From Sacculina carcini (taxonomy: Eukaryota > Arthropoda > Thecostraca > Sacculinidae), in assembly GCA_916048095.2 (NCBI GenBank), contig OU696594.1, positions 1,546,001-1,610,000 on the forward strand: 64,000 bases of DNA, in the 5' to 3' direction. The notes below the pieces were generated by a model. The model ran no database searches. It worked only from the letters and a program-made list of their open reading frames with translations, and was not told the origin of the DNA. A program made the position numbers and the translations under genes. Below, one piece after another: positions 44,511 through 56,780 of this stretch; positions within the stretch are counted from its first letter, which is position 1; each line of letters opens with the position of its first letter.

Positions 44511-45339
44511 TCTTGATGCGCTCCAACAATTTCTTCCTGTGACAAAACCTAGCCAGTGAATTGTCTGTGACAAACATGTATGTGAAATATCCACTCATTT
44601 TGATAGGTGTACACATCTTTGCAGAGCAACGCTGCGGAACAATGCTGGAAGACATTCCTCATGAGCTAATTCTGATGCCAAATCTATTTGACGTGATATC
44701 GTGTGATGTCAACCACAATGTACATTTGGATCGGGTGTGCTCAATTGAAATTGACTTTAGTCCGTGCATAACCTATACTCTTTTCATGACTAATTGCATA
44801 ACTCATCAATATTCAATATTCAGTCATCAATATTCAGCTTGTGCATGTATCTCATCCAGTGTCCAGCGAGGCCATTCAACGCTGCTCAGTATCTGTTTTG
44901 CAGGCAGTTTTATCAATGTACTGATGTCGCTGCTGAGAGATTGCTAGACTCGCTATTGTACGGCTGTAGCTGGCATCGTTTTCCAGGTTGTTTGCGAACA
45001 CAAACTTCGGCCTCATTCGGTGCTCTGTTCCACTTTCTGTCGTTTTCCAGAAGTTTCGAGTTGTTGCAAGCATTTCCTAATTGTTCTGGTGACATGACAA
45101 TGACATTCGATGAAGGCTATGAAAACTTGTCGCTTGATTCCATGTACAAGCCAACTCTCGAAGCGCACCTACTGTGTACGCAATGCTCATCTGCCACTTC
45201 ATATTGTTTCGAGTTGAATTATGTCAGGATGATTATCTCCTTCTGGGCCATTCTTGCACTAGCCATCGGTACATTGCTCACGTGGGACAACACTTGGTGT
45301 TCAAGCAAAGTTCACCGTAATATCACGTTGATGAAATGA
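44511..45339 (+). pseudogene. Decayed coding-like sequence of unknown family (copy B, longer frames)
   Basis: Not recognised. Two overlapping plus-strand frames, 44561-44947 (128 codons, MYVKYPLILIGVHIFAEQRC...) and 44794-45339 (181 codons, YLIQCPARPFNAAQYLFCRQ...HRFPGCLRTQTSASFGALFH...NITLMK). The second is interrupted in copy A by a TGA. This suggests copy B is nearer the ancestral state. There is hydrophobic sequence (IISFWAILALAIGTLL) near the C-terminus, possibly one membrane segment. No promoter or splice context can be argued. Confidence 0.35.
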
Positions 45340-45643
45340 CGAGATTCTGTGAGATGTCTTACGATTTTAGCTTAAAGGATTGTATGAATGACCTGTTAAA
45401 GCGCTCATTGTTCCAATTGTTCACTGCAGCTGCTGATTTGTCGGTATCTTTGTGAATGCGAGTCGTCGGTAAACGCTCAGATACTCATCAATATTTCTGC
45501 CTAATTATCCTGACTTTTACTTTGTTATGCTTCTGATCATGATGAAGAACTTCATTGGCTGCATCTGGAAAATGTAATCTGTGCTGTTTCACATTATGAG
45601 TCTTTATTGAGAAACGGCTGACTGTCACGACAGTATAATCCAT
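45340..45643. other. No gene
   Basis: Counterpart of A 18607-19149 without the 240-bp A-only block. Confidence 0.6.
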
Positions 45644-46156
45644 TTGGACATGGTTGAGATGACGTTTTTGTCTCGAGCAGAGTATGTCAGTATGTCGAAA
45701 ACGGCAAGCGTAAAATTCCTTTCTAAGTCATCAGCAATGCTTGGAAAAGTATACGACCCATGCACGAATGCTAGCAAAACACTATTTGCAAATGAGAACA
45801 GAAGGACAAGGCTTAAAAGTCAAATCAATCAAGATGATTTAGGGATGGCTTCTTTGAAGCTCCTCTGTTTGTCAGTGCCCCCTGTTTGCTTAATCCGCCA
45901 GCACGTGGACAGCACACTGCACAAACACACACGCACAAACATGGTGTGCATGACCCGCCGCCCTGCAGCGTTTGTTGCAGAGTGCAAAAAACAACGACTC
46001 AAAACAAAACGCCCAAAACAGGCGATGCAGCCGGCACCAGGGCGTGCGTCATACCACTTCTGTGCTGAACAGCCAAACAAACGTGACTCAACACGAAAAC
46101 ACACACATGTTATTCATAGACATTTTCAAATTGTTATTGAACTTTATTTAATCTAA
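45644..46156 (+). CDS. Unknown 170-aa ORF (copy B)
   Basis: Same ORF as 19150-19662, about ten substitutions (for example GPCTN to DPCTN, RHKTKR to RLKTKR). Unknown function and no recognised domain. Confidence 0.25.
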   Translation: MDMVEMTFLSRAEYVSMSKTASVKFLSKSSAMLGKVYDPCTNASKTLFANENRRTRLKSQINQDDLGMASLKLLCLSVPPVCLIRQHVDSTLHKHTRTNMVCMTRRPAAFVAECKKQRLKTKRPKQAMQPAPGRASYHFCAEQPNKRDSTRKHTHVIHRHFQIVIELYLI

Positions 46157-46337
46157 GATACTTTCTTGCCAAATTTCAACTAGATGTCGTGCTGGTAAAT
46201 TCACTGATACAATGAAAAGTTTAAAAAATTTGCTCTTAGGAAGAGCGTTATTTATAAAAAAACCGTAACATTCCCGACCCCACCAATGACATTGATAGCC
46301 CAAATTAGTTGTTCTGTGATTGTTTATGGTTTACTTT

Positions 46338-46391
<54 letters not shown>

Positions 46392-46669
46392 TTTGCATTT
46401 GAGCTTTGTGTAGTTTACTGTGTCTATGAGCGTGTGTTTGTATGTGTTTGTATGTGTGTGCGCGTGTCATGCTGTTAGGTGTTCATGCCCCGCGGGGGCA
46501 AGCACTTGACTAGCTCGTCGATGATTGGTTGTTAAAGTTGTGTGTCACTGTCTGAACTGTGTTTGTGTTTGTATGCATGTGTGTGTGTGTGTGTGTGCTT
46601 GTGTGTGTGTGTGTTGTGTTTGTGTGTGTTTGTGTGTGTGTGTGTGTGCTTGATTGTGTAAATGCGTAA
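46157..46669. repeat. No gene; (TG)n tracts
   Basis: Pure (TG)n at about 46342-46390 and further TG-rich sequence; counterpart of 19663-20126. Confidence 0.8.
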
Positions 46670-46901
46670 ATGTGTTGCGTCTGCTTATATATTCATTCTA
46701 CCTTTATTCTTTGTAAGCCCTCATATTTATTTGAACTTCTGTGTTTAAAAAAATTTACTCGTTCACTTAGATCATCTGATGATTCTCGTCTCTTAGTGGA
46801 GCCTGCTTTTCCCTCTAGACAATCTCACTATAATCGCTGTCTATCTATCTTAAGACCCCGTCTTTACAATAAGCATTCCCCAACACCGCGTTCTATCACT
46901 T
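46670..46901 (+). mobile_element. L2-like LINE 3' end (copy B), split by LINE insertion
   Basis: Encodes SYLFELLCLKKFTRSLRSSD and EPAFPSRQSHYNRCLS, then ends at TCTATCACTT where the 4.7-kb LINE begins. The sequence resumes at 51630. Confidence 0.75.
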
Positions 46902-47333
46902 ATTTTTCTTTTCTTTTTTTTTTTGAAGAAAGAAGTTTATTTCACACTCGAACCAGAACAAGAAGAACATCACACAAAAAAACAGTTGCAAAAATGATAT
47001 TTTCAGGGTGTAAGGAAGAATCCTGTCTCAACCACTGAATTAATTTATAATAATTCTAAATCATGCAACTAGGAACAATTGTGAAGTAAAGAAAAGAAAA
47101 AGTCGTCGTTTCAATTTTTGGTCAACCAAAACAAAAGTAGATCAATACAGATCAAATTAATAAAAATTAATTACAAAAAATAATAAAAATAATGAGATGA
47201 TGAGCCGAGGAAATGAACCGAGCCAAGTACACGTGATATTTTCACAATCAACTATCAACATTGGTGCTATCAGCTATCATTACCATCAACATTGTCAACA
47301 TTGTCACCATCAACCAGATCACTGAGTCACTAA

Positions 47334-50329
47334 TCAGTAATTGTCCATAATCAGCTTGTTCGTAACTTGTTTGAGTTTACGTTTAGAAGGAGGAACATTC
47401 ACGAGAGACGGAATATTTTTGGCAACTATCTGATTCCAGTACTTGGGTGCCTTGATAAACATGCAATGTTCTTCATAATTGTTATTTACTCTTAGCTCCT
47501 CAAAATGATGTTTTTCTCTTAGGTTTCTTGTATTGAGTTTCAAAATAAAATTGTGAGAAATACATGGGGGAAGTGAATTGGTTAAAAAACTATGCATTAA
47601 AACCATACAGTTTGATTTGACGAGATCACGAAATTTTTGTACCTTATATTTTTTAAAAATTGGGCTTGTATGTGAACCATATGGAGCCATGTCGATAATC
47701 CTCATGATTCTCTTTTGCGCAACAATTAAGGGATTGTAATGGGTAGGATACCCCAATGCCCAATTTAAATTACAATACGATAAGAAAGGTTGAATTAAGG
47801 CATTGTATAATAAAAGCGCGTGTTCAGAGGTTAAAAACTTACGAGCCTTCGAAATAATTCCAATGTGCCTGTTGATTATTGAAGTTGTATACTTGATATG
47901 AGCACGGAATTTGAGGTCATTATCCAACATCACCCCCAGATATTTCACCACTGGCGAGTGATCAATTTGAGCATTGTCAATTGATATGCTTAAATCACTC
48001 AGCTCATTTTTGGTGAAATTATATATTTGATATTTCGTCTTAGAAGTGTTTAACCGTAGTCTATTTGCTTTGAACCAATCTGATATGTTACTTAAAAGAT
48101 TGTTGGCTTTACTCGTCAATTCATCTTGTGTAGAGGCTGAGATAAAAACAGCAGTGTCGTCAGCAAACATTAAAAATTGCGATGAAGTGCTACATTTAAA
48201 AACGTCATTAACATAGATTAAAAACAGTAATGGTCCCAAAATTGAACCCTGAGGTACTCCCATTTTGACTTCTTTTGTACTTGAACAACAACCATTAAAA
48301 TCAAGAAATTGCAGGCGATTTGACAGGAATGCCTTGAGAAGCTTTATTGTTGACTCGGCCAAGTTGTAGAAGGGGAGTTTGTCCAGCAGGATAGCGTGAT
48401 CTACACAATCAAAAGCTTTTTTTATGTCAAGGAAAATTGTAAGCGCGATTGAGTTAGAACCACGTGCTTTGTTAATTAGTTGAGTTAAAAGACCGATTGG
48501 CATGTATGTAGATCGTTGTTTTCTAAAACCAAATTGAAAGTCAAATAGAAGATCATGTGTAGTAAAAAAATCCATGAGTTGATTATATAAAATTCTCTCT
48601 AGTACTTTAGACATAGGCGTTAAAATTGATATAGGTCTGTAGTTAATAAAGTTTTGCTTGTTACCTTGTTTGAAAATTGGAATAACGCGCGCAATTTTGA
48701 AAGAACTGGGAAAGCATGATTGTGCGATACATAAGTTAATCATGTGTGTAATTTCGGTAAGGAATCACGAGGCAATTAGTTTTAGAATTTCACCTGTGAG
48801 ACCGTCATGTGCGCTCTTGCCACTCTTCAGTTGAGTTATTATGGAGTGTACGACAAAATTTGGAATAGTTTGAAACACGAATTTGTTGCTTTCACACGTC
48901 TTTAAATGATCGAGAAACATCCTATGGTGTACGTTGGTAAGCGGCATATTTCTTGCTATATTAAGATTAACGTTAGTAAAATACATGTTGAATTCTTCAG
49001 CAATGTCTGTTGGGGTTTCATGTAAAACATCATTGTGAATAAAACAGGACGGTAAAATCTCCTTTCGTTTTTTCACGTTAGTTATGGTTAGTAATGTGTT
49101 CCACATCATTCGTTTATTGCATTGATGACGTTTCAGTTGCTCAAGGTAGTATTTCTGTTTTGCCAATTGTATTTCGCTTTTTAATCTATTGCGAAATTTT
49201 TTAAATATTTGAAAGTCTTCTTTTTTAACTTTCTTGACGTATTTGAGATGTAATTTGTTTTTTAGATTGATGTCTGCTAAGAGTTTGTTTTGTCAATCCA
49301 CGGCTGTTGAGGCTGTTTCCTCAGATTGTTTTTAGTATTTGATAATTTGTCGATTTGAGTTACACATGTTTGTAGTAGGAAGTTGGCACATTCTTCGGCT
49401 TCTGATATCTCATAGAACTTGTCCATCTCAACTCTGACTTGTTGTATTAATTTGTCAGCATGTTTAAAATTGAATAATCTTCTATTTTGATGCAATGTTG
49501 TGGGTGAAACAGTATTGTACGTCAGAGTGCAAAAAGTTGGCAGGTGATCACTGATATCATGTGTTATTATGCCACTGGAAGAGACTAGAGACGCGTTGTT
49601 GATGAATATGTTGTCGATCAGAGTGGAACATGTCTGTGTTATACGAGTCGGCTTATTGATTGTTGGGTAGAATCCTTTAGAAGCCATGAGATCAATAAAA
49701 TCTGTTTGCGAATTATCCAAGATATCAATGTTAAAATCACCGCCAATAACTACTAGTTTATCACTAAACAATGTGTCAAAATGTGATGTGTCTAAAAAAT
49801 TCATAAAAAGGGAAGACTGATAAGAGGGAGACCTGTAAACGGAGATAAAAAATATATTTCTTTTATTTGGGTTAAACAGCTCAATAGTAACTGCCTGAAA
49901 TGCAATCTCTGTGCCACTTGAGTACTTGTCACTGACCATGTAACTATATTTTTTGCTCACATAAATAGCAGATCCTTTACCCCTCGTTCTTTCTTTTTCC
50001 GGCGAAGCGGTCACTAAATCATAGTCATCAATCTGGAAATATTTAGATGAACAGTCATCAATCCAAGTCTCTGATAATAGGATAATATCAAACATTATTG
50101 AACTGGAGAGTAAGTATTTCAGTTTTTCAAAGTTTTGCTTCAGCGATCTTATATTGACTTGCAATATGGCCAACTCCAATGAGTTTTTCACAATGGTGGA
50201 AGGAATATTGTATGTGCATTGTTCATATATCTTTTTGTCACCGAGATCCAAATGTTGTGTGAAAAAATTACTTTCGGGCTCCAGTTCTATCCCCAGCTCA
50301 TCATCCAAATAATTCATACTAATGATCAC
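47334..50329 (-). pseudogene. LINE ORF2: AP endonuclease and reverse transcriptase, lightly damaged
   Basis: Endonuclease frame 50329-49277 (350 codons): LQVNIRSLKQNF, ILLSETWIDD, GKGSAIYVSKK, VIGGDFNID, TLIDNIFIN and ISDHLPTFC, covering the expected catalytic residues. It ends at WIDKTNS. A frameshift within 49170-49290 moves to the frame with MAKQKYYLEQLKRHQ (49166-48765). A TGA at 48762-48764 breaks this once before RT resumes in the same frame: ARVIPIFKQGN, NYRPISILTPMSKVLER, FLDIKKAFDCVDHAIL, MGVPQGSILGPLLF, FLMFADDTAVFIS (both Asp of the FADD box present) and KYLGVMLDNDLKF. Only these two lesions were noticed, consistent with a young insertion. Confidence 0.85.
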
Positions 50330-50720
50330 AAATAAGCAAACAATAAGCCCAGGAATAAATATTAAAAAAATAGATGGATGAATTACAATGAAAAAAAGAA
50401 AATATCAGTCTATAGAAAAAAAATAAAAAACACACAATGAAAATTTCACGTATAGTTAGAACAAAAACAAGAGTTGCGATGTGGGTGCACAAACATTCCA
50501 CCGGTCAGCGGCGAATAGGTGAGTGAAGCGAAAAAAAAGAACACATTTTCAAGTATATACAGACAATTGGCATACAATACGTAAACAACAATACAACTAG
50601 GTTAAGATTACAGGACGTAAACAAACGCACGACAATACGACGTCAAGGCAAGTGTGTACACTCACTGTGTGGCAGGTGTTACCTGTGTGAGGTGAGGTAT
50701 ATTGGTTGTAGCTAGTTGAA

Positions 50721-51527
50721 CTACCGCCTGTTTGATTGACTGAATCTGGTGTTGGGTCGGTTCACAGTGTTTGTTGTGGCTGTAACATTGCGGCTGACAT
50801 TTTTCCACTCAGCCGTGCGTTCTGCCTGACACAACTGAATAGAATCTGTTTCTTCGGTCATTGCTCCGGCTGGTCCAGTTTGGCGAAGGACATCATCCAT
50901 TGATAATACCGTAACAGCACGGGCGTATTCAGTTACTCGAATTTTCACCAATCCCATGTCAGTCCATACCGCGTGAATTTTTCCAGCTCTTCTCATTTGC
51001 CTCAAGTCATACATCAGCTTGCTGTTTCTTCTCGTCAAATGATCGTTAACAAATATGGGCCCAGAGCGATTTCCAGCGGCGTCCGCAGCCGCCTTCAAAA
51101 ATGTCCGGGCCCTGTAAAACTCATTTCGCTTTCTGAGTTTTTCGAAGCAGATCAGGAGTGGTCTGGATTTGCCTGTGACAGGTTTGTCAATTCGGTGTAC
51201 CGATTCCACGTCATCAGCGCATATGTCCACCTTCATTTTCTTGGCAACATCTTGCAGGAGCTTGTTGGCATCTTCAGATTTCTCTTCCATCAGGCCTGAG
51301 ATGCAAAGATTTTTTCGCCTGGAGTGCTGTTCAATACTGTCGATTCTCTCCAGTGCAGAGTTCAGATCTTCTTTCAGGATCGCAATCTCATGCTCTTTTG
51401 CCTGCACTGCCTCTGCGACTGCAGCTTTCACAGCATGCTCGACAATCTTCTGCCTAATCATATTGAGTAGCTCATCATTTGATAAACACTCTTTCATGGC
51501 CTCCATCATTTCTGCTGCATACGCCAT
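50721..51527 (-). CDS. LINE ORF1 protein, 268 aa, RNA-binding chaperone type
   Basis: ORF1 proteins of LINEs bind the element RNA and help target-primed reverse transcription. Residues about 30-75 (EHAVKAAVAEAVQAKEHEIA, LNSALERIDSIEQ) look like a coiled coil. HSRRKNLCISGL starts an RRM-like fold (about 75-150) with VHRID and KSRPLLICFEKLRKRNEFY. DHLTRRNSKLMYDLRQMRRA and KIRVTEYARAV form the C-terminal part seen in L1-ORF1-like proteins. The frame is fully open, in contrast to ORF2. No zinc knuckle was seen. Confidence 0.75.
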   Translation of the reverse strand: MAYAAEMMEAMKECLSNDELLNMIRQKIVEHAVKAAVAEAVQAKEHEIAILKEDLNSALERIDSIEQHSRRKNLCISGLMEEKSEDANKLLQDVAKKMKVDICADDVESVHRIDKPVTGKSRPLLICFEKLRKRNEFYRARTFLKAAADAAGNRSGPIFVNDHLTRRNSKLMYDLRQMRRAGKIHAVWTDMGLVKIRVTEYARAVTVLSMDDVLRQTGPAGAMTEETDSIQLCQAERTAEWKNVSRNVTATTNTVNRPNTRFSQSNRR

Positions 51528-51624
51528 TGCCGCACCGGCTCACTGTCTACTGGAGTTTAGCGAAACTTAATGACACACTACGAGCACCACGAAACACGTC
51601 CTTACACGCCGAGCACAAAACACA

Positions 51625-51800
51625 CACTTCTATCCCTCTTTTCGAAAAACACTCGAATATATTTTTCTGTTGAAGTCCTATTATATCTTAGATAACATTG
51701 TTTATACTAGTGATGAATATATGGTGTGATTTTTTCTCTGCTCTCTCCCTATCTCTCCATCCTTTACCTTGTGAATGTACGCGTTTGTGTGTGTGTGTTT
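51625..51800 (+). mobile_element. L2-like LINE tail (copy B), right of the insertion
   Basis: CTATCCCTCTTTTC and onward continue the interrupted L2-like 3' end (A 20358 on). The sequence diverges from copy A at the (GT)/(GTTT) run at about 51790. Confidence 0.7.
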
Positions 51801-52056
51801 GTTTGTTTGTTTGTTCAGTTTATTGCCACATTTTTTACATCACAATCATTTCATGCGAATATAAAGGTATAAAATGGCAGAAATGTCTATCGACTAAGCT
51901 CATAGACGGACATGATTGAAGTAGAATATAGTACAATCAGACAATGGTTGGCAACGACTACGCGGCTACATCAGATAATACAACATATTTATATAACACG
52001 CACCAAATATAAATATTTCACTCCATATTTACATGCACACTCACACACAACCCAAG

Positions 52057-52132
<76 letters not shown>

Positions 52133-52348
52133 ACACACATCCACATACACGCACAGGCATACTCAACCATCCATGTACCATCATCCATCCATGCACGTGA
52201 GTTTACATTTCTTCAATTAAAATCCATTAATACAAACACTCACACATACACACACAAACATACACAGTCATATACATACCTACATATGAATTAAACATAT
52301 TTGCATATAAATACCCGTTCATGCACACGCACACACCCACACACACAC
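51801..52348. repeat. No gene; (GTTT)n and (CA)n, junction between copies B and C
   Basis: GTTTGTTTGTTTG at about 51798-51815, unique AT-rich sequence, then (CA)n at 52058-52140 and further CA-rich sequence up to the start of copy C. Not seen in copy A. Confidence 0.7.
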
Positions 52349-53372
52349 AAGTTCACCGTAATATCACGTTGATGAAATGACGAAATTCTGTGAGATGTCT
52401 TACGATTTTAGCTTAAATGATTGTATGAATGACATGTTAAAGCGCTCATTGTTCCAATTGTCCACTGCAGCTGCTGATTTCTCGGTATCTTTGTGAATGC
52501 GAGTCGTCGGTGAACGCTCAGATACTCATCAATATTTCTGCCTAATTATCCTGACTTTTACTTTGTTATGCTTCTGGTCATGATGAAGAACTTCATTGGC
52601 TGCATCTGGAAAATGTAATCTGTGCTGTTTCACATTATGAGTCTTTATTGAGAAACGGCTGACTGTCACGACAGTTTAATCCATTTGTAAATGGTTGAGA
52701 TAACGTTTTTGTCTCGAGCAGAGTATGTCAGTATGTCGAAAACGGCAAGCGTAAAATTCCTTTCTAAGTCATCAGCAATGCTTGGAAAAGTATACGACCC
52801 ATGCACGAATGCTACCAAAACACTATTTGCAAATGAGAACAGAAGGACAATGCTTAAAAGTCAAATCAATCAAGATGATTTAGGAAAGGCGTCTTTGAAG
52901 CTCCTCTGTTTGTCAGTGCCCCCTGTTTGCTTAATCCGCCAGCACGTGGACAGCACACTGCACAAACACACACGCAAAAACATGTTGTGCATGAGCCGCC
53001 GCCCTGCAGCGTTTGTTGCAGAGTGCAAGAAAACAACGACTCAAAACAAAACGCCCAAAACAGGCGATGCAGCCGGCACCAGGGCGTGCGTCATACCACT
53101 TCTGTGCTGAACAGTCAAACAAACGTGCCTCAACACGAAAACACACACATGTTATTCATAGACAATTCCAAATTGTTATTGAACTTTATTTAATCTATGA
53201 TATTTTCTTGCCAAATTTCAACTAAATGTCGTGCTGTTAAATTCACTGATACAATGAAACGTTTTAAAAATTTGCTCTTAGGAAGAGCGCTATTTATAAA
53301 AAAACGTACCATTCCCGACCCCACCAATGACATTGATATCCCAAATAGTTGTTCTGTGATTGTCTATGGTTC

Positions 53373-53413
<41 letters not shown>

Positions 53414-53680
53414 GTGTGTGTGTGTGTGTGTGATTTGCATTGGCGCTTTGTGTAGTTTACTGTGTCTATGAGCGTGTGTTTGTATGTGTTTGTATGTGTT
53501 TGTATGTGTGTGCGCGTGTCATGCTGTTAGGTGTCCATGCCCCGCGGGGGCAAGCACTTGACTAGCTCGTGGATGATTGGTTGTTAAAGTTGTGTGTCAC
53601 TGTCTGAACTGTGTTTGTGTTTGTATGCATGTGTGTGTGTGTGTTTGAGTGTGTGTGTGCTTAATTGTGTAAATGCGTAA
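52349..53680. other. Copy C left part: decayed ORF and TG repeats
   Basis: Begins at the equivalent of A 18575. It includes the unknown ORF (52691-53110), here frameshifted after VAECK, the AT-rich piece, (TG)n at 53376-53432 and the GCCCCGCGGGGGC hairpin at about 53539. Confidence 0.8.
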
Positions 53681-54162
53681 ATGTGTTGCGTCTGCTTATT
53701 TATTCATTCTACCCTTATTCTTCGTAAGCCCTCATATTTATTTGAGCTTCTGTCTTTTAAAACATTTACTCGTTCACTTAGATCATCTGATGATTCTCTT
53801 CTCTTAGTGGAACCTGCTTTTCCCTCTAGACAATCTCACTATAATCGCTGTCTATCTATTTTTTGACCCCGTCTTTACAATAAGCATTCCCCAACACTGC
53901 GTTCTATCACTTCCATCCCTCTTTTCAAAAAACACTCGAATATATTTTTCTGTTGAAGTCCTATTATATCTTAAATAACATTGCTTATACTAGTGATGAA
54001 TATCAAGGTGTGATTTTCTCTAAGCTCTCTGCCTATATCTCCATCCTTTACCTTGTGAATGTATGCGCTTGTGTGTGTGTGTGTGTGTGTGCGTGTGTGT
54101 GTGTACAGCGCCTTAGAGACCCTCCAGGTGTAGGGCGCTATATACATTTTTACATAATGTAA
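53681..54162 (+). mobile_element. L2-like LINE 3' end with terminal stem-loop (copy C)
   Basis: SYLFELLSFKTFTRSLRSSD, EPAFPSRQSHYNRCLS, then 3' UTR and CAGCGCCTTAGAG...GTAGGGCGCT at 54106-54139. Uninterrupted, so it shows the empty site of the LINE at 46902-51624. Confidence 0.75.
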
Positions 54163-54943
54163 TGTAATGTGTACGTGTATGTGTGTGTGTGTGTGTTTGT
54201 GTTTGTGTGTGTGTGTGTGTGCTGTTGTGTTGAGCTTTGTTATCTGTGTATGTGTGTCTCTTGTGTGGTGTTCTCTTTGTATTTGTTTGAATGTATGTCT
54301 TTTTGTGTCTGTTATGTTGTGTTTTCCTGTTTGTATTTGTGTGCCAATTGTGTTTTGATTTGTCAATCTGAGTGTATGTCGTTGTATGCCTGCTGTGTTG
54401 TCTTAATGTGTTGTATGTTGTGTTGCCTTCTGTGCTGTATGTCTGCTGTGCTATTTTAATCAATATGTATGTGTGTGATTGTGTACCTTTTTTGTTTTTG
54501 AGTATATAAACGTGAGTTTATGTTTGTGTTTGTGCGTATATGTACTTACCTGTTTTGTGTGTGTTTGCGTGTGTGTGTATGTGAGTGTCTGTGTTTGTGT
54601 ATGTGAGTGTGTGTGTGTGTGTGTGCGTGCGTGCTCCCTCATGTGACGGTTGATGCGTGTTGAAGAGTCTTGTTCATGTTTTGGTGGTGGCGTGTGGTCT
54701 TGCACACGCGCGCCTGTGTGTAAATACAGTTTTAATTTTATGTTCTTGTTACAGCAGCACATAAATTTTTCGGCATTATGGCTCGGTCAATATGAATTAT
54801 ATATTGGTAAAACTGTTTCGTTAATTGTTTGTTTCATTGATTTTTCCTTTGCCGAATTTCCATGTGAACCACAGCAGTTGTCAACATTATCACAAGAGTG
54901 CGTGTTGAAAACCATAGCACAGCCTTCTTCAGAAGCCAGGCTT
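54163..54943. other. No gene; TG-rich then unique sequence (copy C)
   Basis: Counterpart of A 20600-21420, with shorter TG tracts. Confidence 0.7.
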
Positions 54944-55165
54944 CAAGTTGTTATCCTATCTCCCGAGTAGCTCAGTGGTTAGGCGCTGAACTCTCGTGTC
55001 AGAGGTTCGCGGTTCGAATCCTGGCCTGGATTTGTTCATCAACACCTCTGCTTGAGTCTACCGGGAGTCACCACTGTAGATGCATGCACAGTGCGGCGCG
55101 CCATATAGTCTCAACTGACTGGTGCGCGCTTAAAACAACAATAACAACAACAACAAATTGTTATC
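54944..55165 (+). mobile_element. tRNA-derived SINE (copy C)
   Basis: Same insertion as 21421-21642. The left target repeat has one change (CAAGTTGTTATC) and the right one is CAAATTGTTATC. Confidence 0.9.
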
Positions 55166-55611
55166 GGAGATAACTCCACGACAATACCCAAACACCACAC
55201 AAACAAAGACGAAACGTTAAAATTAGGACGTTCGGGTCAAAGTGTACCTCTTTCGTCTCAGATTATTGAAGTAGCCAGTGAATGAAGAAATTCAAGAAAT
55301 TCGTGTGGCTAACCTTGGAACATATGGATCATAAATCTATCGATAGTCCTATGGATCATAAGTCCTATGGATTGTTTGATCATTTATCAATCTCAACTTT
55401 TCTTATGTTTTTGCAATATTGTGTCGTACCCATTTCATTGCATGCATTGTAAAATATACTAATAGTAATATTTGATATTATTTGTCCTTCGTTTCTGATT
55501 AATTTCAATTTCAAACTGAGACTAGTCAATATCTAATTTAGATTAATCAACCCCAAAATTACAATGCTCTATATACTGTATCTTATCAAATATTTTATAT
55601 TTTTCTTGAAA

Positions 55612-55789
55612 TGACGTCATACAAGCAACCACGTGCACATCACGTGATAAACACGCGCACATCACGTGATAAACACGTGCACATCACGTGATAAACACGC
55701 GCACATCACGTGATAAACACGCTCACATCACGTGATAAACACGTGCACATCACGTGAAAAACACGTGCACATCACGTTATAAACACGTG
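55612..55789. repeat. CRE palindrome plus 22-bp E-box minisatellite, seven units (copy C)
   Basis: TGACGTCA at 55612-55619; array 55630-55789 of 160 bp, exactly one 22-bp unit longer than in copy A. Confidence 0.9.
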
Positions 55790-56031
55790 AGTGTATGCTG
55801 CAAAAAAGCACACAGACACACATCCAAGTGCAAGCGTGTAAACGCCTACTGGACTTTGAATTTCATATACACAGACGCACACACATTCCTAGCGAAGGGA
55901 AGCGCAAATAAAATAATTTAACATTCGACGCATATATGCATATGTATTTAATAAGTATGTATTAAATAAGTACACGACTATTGCTTCTTTTCTTACAGGT
56001 TCAAATGCATTCTACGCATTTCACCTTCTGT

Positions 56032-56301
56032 TAGGGAAGTATATTTCGTGCAAATATACTTCCCTATCTCACATACTTCCTCCTCTCTTGTTCATGACCT
56101 AATCTCGCACATCTCATCCTGGCCTCATCAAGGCGGCTCCTTTTGAACCCGGACAAGACTGAGTTCATGGTATTTCATCCCCCCAGGCTGACTCATCCAA
56201 ATCTCAATTTATCACTCGCCTCACACATTCGGAACCTGGGTGTAGTATTTGACCCCACGCTCTCTTTCTCCCGAAATTTCTCACTCATCACTCGCTCTTG
56301 T
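56032..56301 (+). mobile_element. Hairpin and truncated L2-like LINE fragment (copy C)
   Basis: 15-bp-stem hairpin 56032-56066, then NPDKTEFMVFHPPRL up to FSLITRSC. At 56301 the sequence jumps, over a 26-bp filler, to the equivalent of A 24721, so about 1.96 kb of A is missing. Confidence 0.8.
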
Positions 56302-56327
56302 GTTTTCTAAATGTTTAATTTAAATGT

Positions 56328-56780
56328 AAAATTTTCTAAATGTCTGTTTGTATCCTATCTCCTCCTAAACCACTGGACCGATTTTGATGAAACTTGGTCT
56401 CTAGGTGTAAAATGGATGCAAAAACGTCATAGGTTAAGTTTTGTTGACCTCCAAGGTCATTTTCAATGTCATTGAGTTCATTTGTGTCTGTTTACCCTAT
56501 CTCCTTCTAAGCCACTGGACCGATTTTGATGAAACTTGGTCCCTAGGAGTAAAATGGATGCAAGAAGTTCATAGGCTAGGTTGTGTTGCGTATATACCAG
56601 CATATAAACCCGATGATAATCAAAACGTTATTCTGTCTGTGTGTGTGCACAAACGAGTTTTTCACATTTTTGGGATTTTATGCCACGTATTTAAATTTGT
56701 ATTTGTTTTCTTTTATGAATTCAATATATATTTAATTAATATAATATTTGTTCCGCACAACGGGCGGGTTTCAATGCTAG
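56328..56780 (+). mobile_element. Helitron-like element with 3' terminus (copy C)
   Basis: Two ACCGATTTTGAT passages, then CCGCACAACGGGCGGG and CTAG at 56777-56780; counterpart of 24721-25172. Confidence 0.6.

Larger units (their letters stand above)
46902..51624 (-). mobile_element. Near full-length two-ORF LINE, only in copy B
   Basis: 4723 bp flanked by a 5-bp direct repeat CACTT (46897-46901 and 51625-51629), which occurs once in the uninterrupted sites of copies A and C. On the minus strand: about 95 bp 5' UTR, ORF1 (51527-50721), about 390 bp spacer, ORF2 (50329-47334), 3' UTR of about 400 bp and an A-rich tail at 46923-46902. The RT motifs place it in the Jockey/CR1 superfamily. Absence from A and C makes it younger than the duplication, or polymorphic. 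Confidence 0.9.
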
